A DNA stretch of 64,000 nucleotides from Rapana venosa (taxonomy: Eukaryota; Mollusca; Gastropoda; Neogastropoda; Muricidae), in the NCBI GenBank assembly GCA_028751875.1, contig CM054153.1, positions 15,147,960-15,211,959 on the forward strand. The letters run 5' to 3'. The translations under genes were made by a program, and so were the position numbers. The notes under the pieces were generated by a model. It saw nothing but the letters and a program-made list of their open reading frames with translations. It ran no database searches and had not been told where the DNA came from. This document shows, one piece after another, positions 25,369-34,116 of the stretch. The first letter of the stretch is position 1; each line of letters starts with the position of its first letter.

Positions 25369-26111
25369 AGAGAGCGGACACGCTATAAAAAAAAAAAACC
25401 AAAAAAAAAACACGCATCGATTTTTTTTTCAAAAACTAATTTTTACTCCACGACTGACTGTGCTGAAAAAACGTACACACTGATCCGTGTTCATTAAATA
25501 AAAAAAAAATCACTTTACGCCCCCCAAAAAGTCCCCTTAACGCAAAGTGATCAGGACAGAAGTGAATTGTGAGATGCACCGTTTGGTCGCCCCATGTGAC
25601 AGAGTGACGCGAAATAGCCGATGTTTTTAAACCATTTACACAGACGTGTCGTGCCAATTACAAAATCCCCTCCTCCAACACACACACACACTATCCATCA
25701 AGCCACCCACGCATCCTCACTCTCTCACATTCACACACACGCACACACACAGCATATACACCCACATCCACAGAGCCAAGCAGGCGAACGCGCCCACACA
25801 TACACACATTTTCACACACACACACACACTCACACACAACTCACAAACACACACATATTTCTGTTAGAAATGATCAAATATGTGCATGATACTTTTTTCC
25901 AGAAAAACACAAAGCATAGACGAATTACATAAATCTACATCTTTTAGGAAATGCTGTATATGTTTACGTTTGGTGTCAAATAAATCTTATTCTGACTTAA
26001 TGGCAATAAAGTTTTCTGATTCTGATTTACACATATTTCTGAGCCCTGACGCTTATTCTGGTTAACACACATTTATTCAGAAAATGACGAAATACACTTC
26101 ACGTACCCAAG

Positions 26112-26151
<40 letters not shown>

Positions 26152-29100
26152 ACACACACACACACACACACACTCACACACACCCATGATACACTTACGT
26201 TAGAAGGTAATTACGAGCCTGGATAATGAACCAGTATTGCTTACAGACTGACTAGCCACTGAGGTGATTTGGGGCTTTTTTTGTTTGGTTGGTTGTTGTT
26301 GTTGTTTTTATTACATTTTACCATTATTGATTCTACCATCTCTGGTTCCAGCACGAACACGTTTTTTTTTCTTTTTTGTTGTTTTGTTTGTTTTTGTGCG
26401 ATTTTTTTTTTTTTTTAGCGGGGGCGTATTTACCTAGTGGTTTCATTTCATGATGTTTATAGCAGTGGATAGGTAGTCTAGAGGTAACCTACCTGCCTAG
26501 AACGCAAGAAGCCTCGAGTTCGATTCTCGTTCATACCGTTACTTTTCCTCCATCCACTAGACCTTGAGTGGAGCAGTGATCTGGTGAGTGCTAGTCTTTC
26601 GGATGGGACGATAAACCGTGATCCCGAGTGTAACACACAGTGCGTGTAAAAGAACCCACGACATCGAGATATATATCTCTGGCAAAATTCTGTAGAGAAA
26701 ACCCACGCTCTCAAAGTACGAATACACATACAGAGATCAAAATGAAATGTAACAAACAAAAAAAGGGAGCGGGATGGGGGGAGGGGTCCTACTCTTGTCA
26801 CACGCTCTCCTTTGGTAAAAAGTAACCCCAATTTTACGCAGAGAAATCTGCCGTGACAAACTGGTATACAGCACAGTACAATACAATACAACAGACTACA
26901 TTGCACAACAATACAACAGTATACTCGAGAAGGCACAGCAGCACCACAATAACCTTCACTGACATCTCAAAGAGAGAGCTACCACCTAGCTATAAACAAA
27001 ATCTGCTCCGAGGTTTGTGCCACAACTGACAGCGAAGAAGACAACGGCCCATGCTACCAATACTGGAGGCCATCTATCCTGCATCTTCTACAAACACGGT
27101 GACAGGGCTAGGGCACACTGCTCTACGATCGATCCACATTACTCTCCACCACAGCCTTGTAACATAGTGCGTGCATGCATTAGAAGATCGTGAATTCCCG
27201 CTAAAGGTCCTCTAAGTCATGTCAGCCTTCGGGCGAGTTGAAGCATAATGCCCAGCATGCATCCCGGGCCTGACAAGCCCATGTACACAAAGAACTTCTA
27301 CATGCTATGTGGATTTATAGGCAGACCTGTGCGACATGTTTGGGATGCAGAACATAGCAAGCAGCGACAACTTCCAGAAAACTGACAAACTGAAAAACGA
27401 GACTTGCGACATGGCAGTATGATCCTGGGCTAGATTTGCGAACCATTCTGAATCCTGTTCCTCAATTCTGCTTCACTTCCACCCATTGACCTGCTGATAG
27501 AGGCCGACAGAAGGAGATACACATGGATCTCACCAACAGATGAAAATCGCCATCAAATTGCTTATGTACTTACTGACAAAATTTGGCAAACATCATTCAG
27601 AAAAAGACTAGGGGCAGACAGTGACAGGAAGCAATAAAAGAAGGCCTTGCCCACAAGATACTTTGGAGATTTTTAACATTGGTTAATGTAACTTTCTTGC
27701 GTCTTTCTCAGATTATGATTCCGATCCATTAAGAGCCTGTCAGTATTGTAACTGGCAACAGTTTTCTGTTTTTGTTTGTCGTTTTTAGTTTTTTCAAGTA
27801 ACGTAGCATTTGTTGGCCAAACAGTTCGATCTCCTAATATATCCTTTACTTGTCATTTCAGGGTGTGAAAGTTAAGTACATCATTCAACCGGCTGTGGAT
27901 CCTAAAGGCCATTCTGATTTATACCGCTGGCTCAAATCTCAACAGTACCTGATGAATAGAAGTGTTGTGTTTGGGTTTTTTTACGATCTACTATGTCAAC
28001 AGATGTGCAGACCTCGCAGTATGTAGCTCTGCGTCGTGTATACACACATACTGAATCAGTGTACGCACTAAATAACTTCCCTATATGGTGTATATCAGAA
28101 ACAAAAATACCCATTGTGGTACACGAGACTTGACTGACGCTTAGGGTTAAGCAGATGGTCACAAGCACTCAGAACTTTTGACAGGTATGACCAAGCGTTT
28201 AATGGAATACCCTGCACGTGGTGACACCTCAGACACTGAAACTGGTCGTCATCAATAATAGAAGTTCTACCACTATCACAATCATCGCTCTTGGGGCTAT
28301 AACCAGTAGACATATATAATTTTATATGTATATATACCTGCTGCCCCAGGTCATCCCAACGCCGAGCGAAAACAACTTAGGGAGAGGACAGTCAAGCCAT
28401 GCATAATGGATCTTCTACAAACAGGAGGGACACAACACAACACAACAGAACACAACACAGCCCAGTGCTCATGGATCAATCCACACACACCCTGCACTTT
28501 GTCTCACTGACCCGCCGCTTTGTTTATCAACATCTACGTCACACAGCGGCGGCAATGACAGGAAGTCTCTTCAAAGAGAGAGAAAGAGAGAGGGAGGTAC
28601 ATGTGGTGGAGATCCTTTGTTGGAAACAAGGTGGGATGGTGTTTTTTGTTTTAATGAATAGATGGTACAAGTTGATGACATATTTTCTAAGTGACTATCT
28701 GCGAATATTTTTAGTCATAGCAGACTGCTTAAGCTGGGCAAAGTTCTGTTTTGGTATCATTATTTTATTTTATATTTTCTGAGCAAACCTGTTTGCTGCA
28801 TTCAAAAGGCCGAGGTCTAGAACACGAACACGTATCAAATTTCCAGTTTTATCCCTTAAAAGGCTGTAATCCTGCATCAGTGCTATTTTCAACCAAGCAA
28901 TTACTTCAAGAGATGCGCGAAAGAGCTATAGTTGTGCTTAATATGCAAAAAAAAAATAATGTAGCTAATTTACACTCCTTTGCATAAAAAGGAACCTCGG
29001 TGTGTGCACTTAATTCCCTAGGAGACAATGCGATGCTCGTGCCAGTGAACTGAGATGATTGATGACGTTTACTCACTGCCTATTACCTAGCCCATACAAG

Positions 29101-32100
29101 CATCATTGCAATTGTCCACCGACATCTCCATCGAGAGCTATAAACAGCCCTGCCACAGGCCTTTTGGACAGCCAACAGGTATGGCAACAGCGGGGAATGT
29201 TGCCAATAACAGCCCTCCATTGTGGATCATCGACAAAATTGATATGACGGCAGATCGATCCTCATCTCCCCGCCTCTCGTTCCAGGACTGCTGCTGTTTT
29301 CGTTCATTTACTCCCTCCCACACAGCCACTGGTGCTACTTGCATGGAAGCCTCTCTAGTTCTGCTCCAAACCGGGGGAAGTCCCCCAGTGGGATGTCCAG
29401 CAGCCTATTTTCCTGCCTTTTTTCACACAAATCGATTTTTTCTTACAAACGTTTTAGTGAGTTTCCATGAAGTCGGAATGTGTTGGCTAAGGCCAGCAGG
29501 CAGACCCCTTGCAGAGTTATAAGCGCAGGAGAAAACCACACACTATGCATTCTACCCAATAATATTATGGTCTATGGCCAAGGAAGTGTCCTTATGTGGG
29601 GAATTTTCTAAATATTGTATAATATGAAATATCTACGCTGAATCGCATCTGTCAAGAACTACACTGTGTATATATATACCCCAGAAACTCCATCGCCTTG
29701 GATGCATGCTCTCTGGGTATTTTCAAGTTCTCATTACCCATCAAATTCTGACACAAGTTGCAAGATATTCAACTGGCAGTCTTGATTTGCTTGTGTTTAT
29801 GCGTACATGATCTGGGGTAAAGCCCCTGATCCAACAGATGTCACGGATTTAAATCCATGACTTCAGGACCATTAGAATTAAACACTAAGCTTGGACCCGT
29901 CGGCCGAAATGATCTTCTGCATAGATTTCAGAAGATGAATGATTTTTTTCTCATACAAAGCTCTGAATACTAAGTATTCATTTGCATCTTGCATCTAAAA
30001 GCGTAAGACTTTGGTTTCATGGTGTCGCGTTTCTCAAGATGTCTAGCACCCCTTCTTTCATATAATCTCTTCAGAAACAGCGTCAGTACTAGAACTATCA
30101 GCCTAGCCTTCTTGAGCAGAGGAAATAATTTTAAGAAGAAAAAAACTCCAGGAAGAACCGGACAGCAGATCTTCAGAACAAAAGCTCCCTTCTATCAAAC
30201 GTTCTCACCCACTACGTACTGCCCACAACGATTACCAGGTGTGAAGAGTGAGACAAGTCCGCATATTTATTCTAGACTAATTCCTGAGGTTTTAAGCTAG
30301 GAAATGCTCCACAACGCTCAACAACAATGATTTCTTACTCTCTAGAAATCTAAGCACCAAAGCCATTACATGTCATGTACCATTTTGGCTCCTGACAAGT
30401 GATGAAAACTGAAGTGTAGAGACACGATCACTACCAGCTATCTTTCGGGGAGGAGAGGGAGGAGGGGGAGGGGGGGAGGGGTTGATACTCTACAAACACG
30501 CTCACAGGGGCAATATTGTACTGGAATCGATTGACAATGCCCTATTTCCTGTTCACCCTGCCCTTGCTTTTGTTTCTCCTCTATTTTCGTCGCGCAATGG
30601 CGGCCACCACACACAGGAAGCTTCTCCCAATAAGGGAGGTAAATTTGATGGTCATCGTCTGCCATACGCTATGTTCTGCATCAATGGTTTGACAACTGAA
30701 AGCCTAGTACTGAAAGCGTAGTGGTGTGGTGTGGAATGGGGTTGGGGTAGGATAGGGCAGAAGAGTCGAGCGGAGTGGAGTGGAGGAGTTGAGTGGAGTG
30801 GTGTGGAGTGGAGTGGTGTGGAGTGGAGTGGAGTGGTGTGTCTTTCATCCCTCGGCTAGAGCTCTGAGGTTTGCCTATGGTAAGAGGGTGCGTATGCGAC
30901 TGTTTACCCACTATTAAGGTAGCCACATTCCGACTTCGGTGGTCTTGTCTAAAACACAACGCCAGTATGCGTGGGTTTTCTTCTTCTTGTTCTTTTGTCA
31001 ACGGTTCCTATCGGCAAGGAATGGTCTATTTTTCCGAAAGGCAGAACGGGTTTTTAACGACTGCGCAAGATGTTCTGCGTTCTTGACACCTCGGTGTATA
31101 GTCTCACCCGAAGGACTGTCGGGGAGATAAAGTTGCTTCTGATGTAAAGTCCAGGGGAAATATACTCTTGATGCTGGCTCGAGCCTGCCTTACCCCCCCC
31201 CCCCCCCCCCCCCCCTTCCAAAATCCTAAATCACGAGCTCAACGCCAGACCACAAGGCAGGCAGGCTACCCCCCCCCCCCCCCCCCCCCCCCCCCCAACA
31301 TAGAGGTTGATTTTTTAGAACAGAAGTTTACTGTTGACAACTGTTTTTAGTGCCTTGTTGGGTGTAGTTACACACAAGTCTACTATTCGTCGTCTGATCC
31401 GAAAAACTAGCTCCCAGACTTAAGCGTAGTAACATGGCGAATGGAGTAAAGTCCACTTGGCGCGGGATTCGGACCGTGGACTCCTCTTCACTGTTTTAGA
31501 CTGATAGAACAATATCTAGAGTGTTTACCTCGCGCGCGCGTGTGTGTGTGTGTATGTGTGTGAGAGAGCGTGCGTGCGTGCGTGCGTGTTTGTGCGCGCG
31601 CGCGCGCGAGTGCGTCCGTGCATATGTGTACGTGCGCACACACGCAGTGCCCACAAGCGTATCCTAGAACGCAGATAACCTTTGAATGCGTCAACTTAAA
31701 ATCCCATTTCTACTTTTATAATCTATTCATTCTACACACCACGCATGCAGGCAGTAGAGAGAGCTCTTCAGAGACAAACAAAATACAAGCTGGCCTGTGA
31801 GCGCCGAGGCATTACTTAAGCACATTCTCCACTTCAAACAAAACAGTAACAAATCCTGACATACCGCTAACGGGCAATTCCGCTGCGCTCACAATGACAA
31901 AACATTATCTCCCCTTTTCCCAAACTACTTCTCTTAAAAAGCAGTGACACGCGAGTAGTTCCTATGCATAACAAAATATGTTACGCGCTGTTGTTGTTTT
32001 GTTTGCCTGGTTGGTTGGTTGGTGGGTTTGGATTTTATGGGCACACGAGCGATCTATTGACAATAAACTCTGTTTTGCTGAACATGTTAAAAAGAGAATG

Positions 32101-33727
32101 AAGAACATAAGAGAAAATGACAGGAGAGAGGAAATGGAGAGAGAGGGGGGAGGGAATGAGGAGAGAGAGGGGGGGGGGGGATTGAGAGAGAGAGAGAGAG
32201 AGGGAGAGAGAGGGGGGGGGGCGAAACCGAGGAGAAAGAGGGGGGGGGGGGGGGGGGGGAGAGGAGAGATGCACATTTAGAAACTGAGGAAACGGGAAGC
32301 ATCTAGTTTACATAACTACAAAAAGTACTACCATTACATACAGAAACGAAAAACCAACAAAATCACACTAATGAGATTTTTGCGAACGAAGCCATTTCTT
32401 CGTGATCAAGATCACCCCATTACGTCTACGGGGATAACGTCTTAACGCGACAGCAGTGTACCCACTCATTTTCAATGTTGCCACCCAGCCCCCATCAGAA
32501 CGCGAAGGTTTAACTGTTCGTTGAAAACTGAAATGGGGTTTAACATACAACAAAAACTAATCTACCCAACGTTTTCAGGCAAAACAGACCTCAGTTAAAG
32601 CCTCATCCGAAATACTCAAAACGGGCTGGGTGGGGTCTACACAAAACTGCCTCACAAAAAGATAAGTCTCTTCCGGTCTGGCCTCTTTGAGTGGGATTCT
32701 CAATCTGTGATCCTTGCATCAAACGTGAAGCGTTTATCAGGACAAACAGGCCGTCATCTTTCCAGCAAAATCGACCCTGCATCATCTCTCCTATCCTTTC
32801 TCCCAAACACATGGACTTGTTCCTTTCCATCTTCTTCACACAACTGGCAGCGAGACTCTTTAAAGGGGAAGGCAATCTTTTGTTGAAGGTTCTACCTGCC
32901 GGAAGTCAGCTCACGGTGATGGGAAGATAACACAAGATAACAAAGGCACTTGAAACTTTGAAGTTTTTGTTTTGCTGGCCGACCAAGTTCAAAAATGCTT
33001 TGTGCTTCGATGACTCTTCATTCTGCAGCTAAGTGAAATCGATGGAAAAGTTTTTCATATGCACACAATGGGCGCTGGACCTTAAAAGGGTTTGTTCTGC
33101 TGTGTTGACATTTTAAACTTAAAAGCATTTTTTCTGCCAAGAATAAACAGTTCTATCAGACTCATAGCGCAAACAGATCGATGTTTTTCTTCACTCTCGT
33201 AAAACAAAAAGCATAGAATTAGAATGCAAATCCATTCCATCTCTTCTTTCTTTAAAAATAATGGGGAAAGAGGGATGATTGCAGAAAGCCGTTATCAGCA
33301 ATTAGATCTGCACAATAAGATGCTCCTGCTCTGCTGCCGTAGAACACTGCAGCCATAATATACAAAAATGAAGAAAGCCACGAAAAAAAGAGATCAAGAT
33401 CTGCTGCCATAGAACACTGCAGCCATAATATAAGGCAGTTTTAAAATGAAAAAATAAGAAGAAAGCCATGAAAAAAGAGATCGTAAAGAATAAGAGACAT
33501 GTGAAAGTAGACATGCTCAGCTCAAACAAGCAGAGAGATTCTATGAGTAACCGTTTATTCAATACAACTACAAGCCATAGGCCTAGCCCCTTATAGTCGG
33601 ATTAAAATATTTCGACACTAAGCATAGAGTACAGCAAACCTTGTCAAATAGACTCGAATCAGGACCACTGCCATAGGATCATCATTGAATCATCCTGGCA
33701 AGCAGAGAGGGAGGGGGAGGGGAGAGA

Positions 33728-33772
<45 letters not shown>

Positions 33773-34055
33773 CAGACAGACAGAGACAGAGAGAGGGAGA
33801 GATAGAGGAGGGAGACAGACAGAGGGAGAGAGGATTAAATTCAGGAACATTACCAAGAGATAGAGGGGGAGAGTCGGAGAGAAAGGGGGGGGGGGGAGGG
33901 AGAGAGGGGGTGGGGAGAGAGGAGAGAGAGACGACGGCATTTGTATGTGACCAAGCATCCATCAAACAGGTCTTCATAAACGATTTCAAAAGGTGAGGTA
34001 ATTATCATAACTTTCAGTACCTGTTTGTATGTCTGGCAAAAGCATTGCCAATTTG

Positions 34056-34116
<61 letters not shown>

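Noticed and set aside
29106..29522. 138-codon plus-strand frame
   Set aside because: Overlaps another open frame on the same strand, Pro/Ser-rich, no motif and no splice context inside the channel's intron.
30590..30625. Promoter-like words (AATGGCGGC and CAGGAAG) suggesting a transcription start
   Set aside because: Similar words occur in a related repeat copy near 28545-28570, so they are better explained by the repeat.
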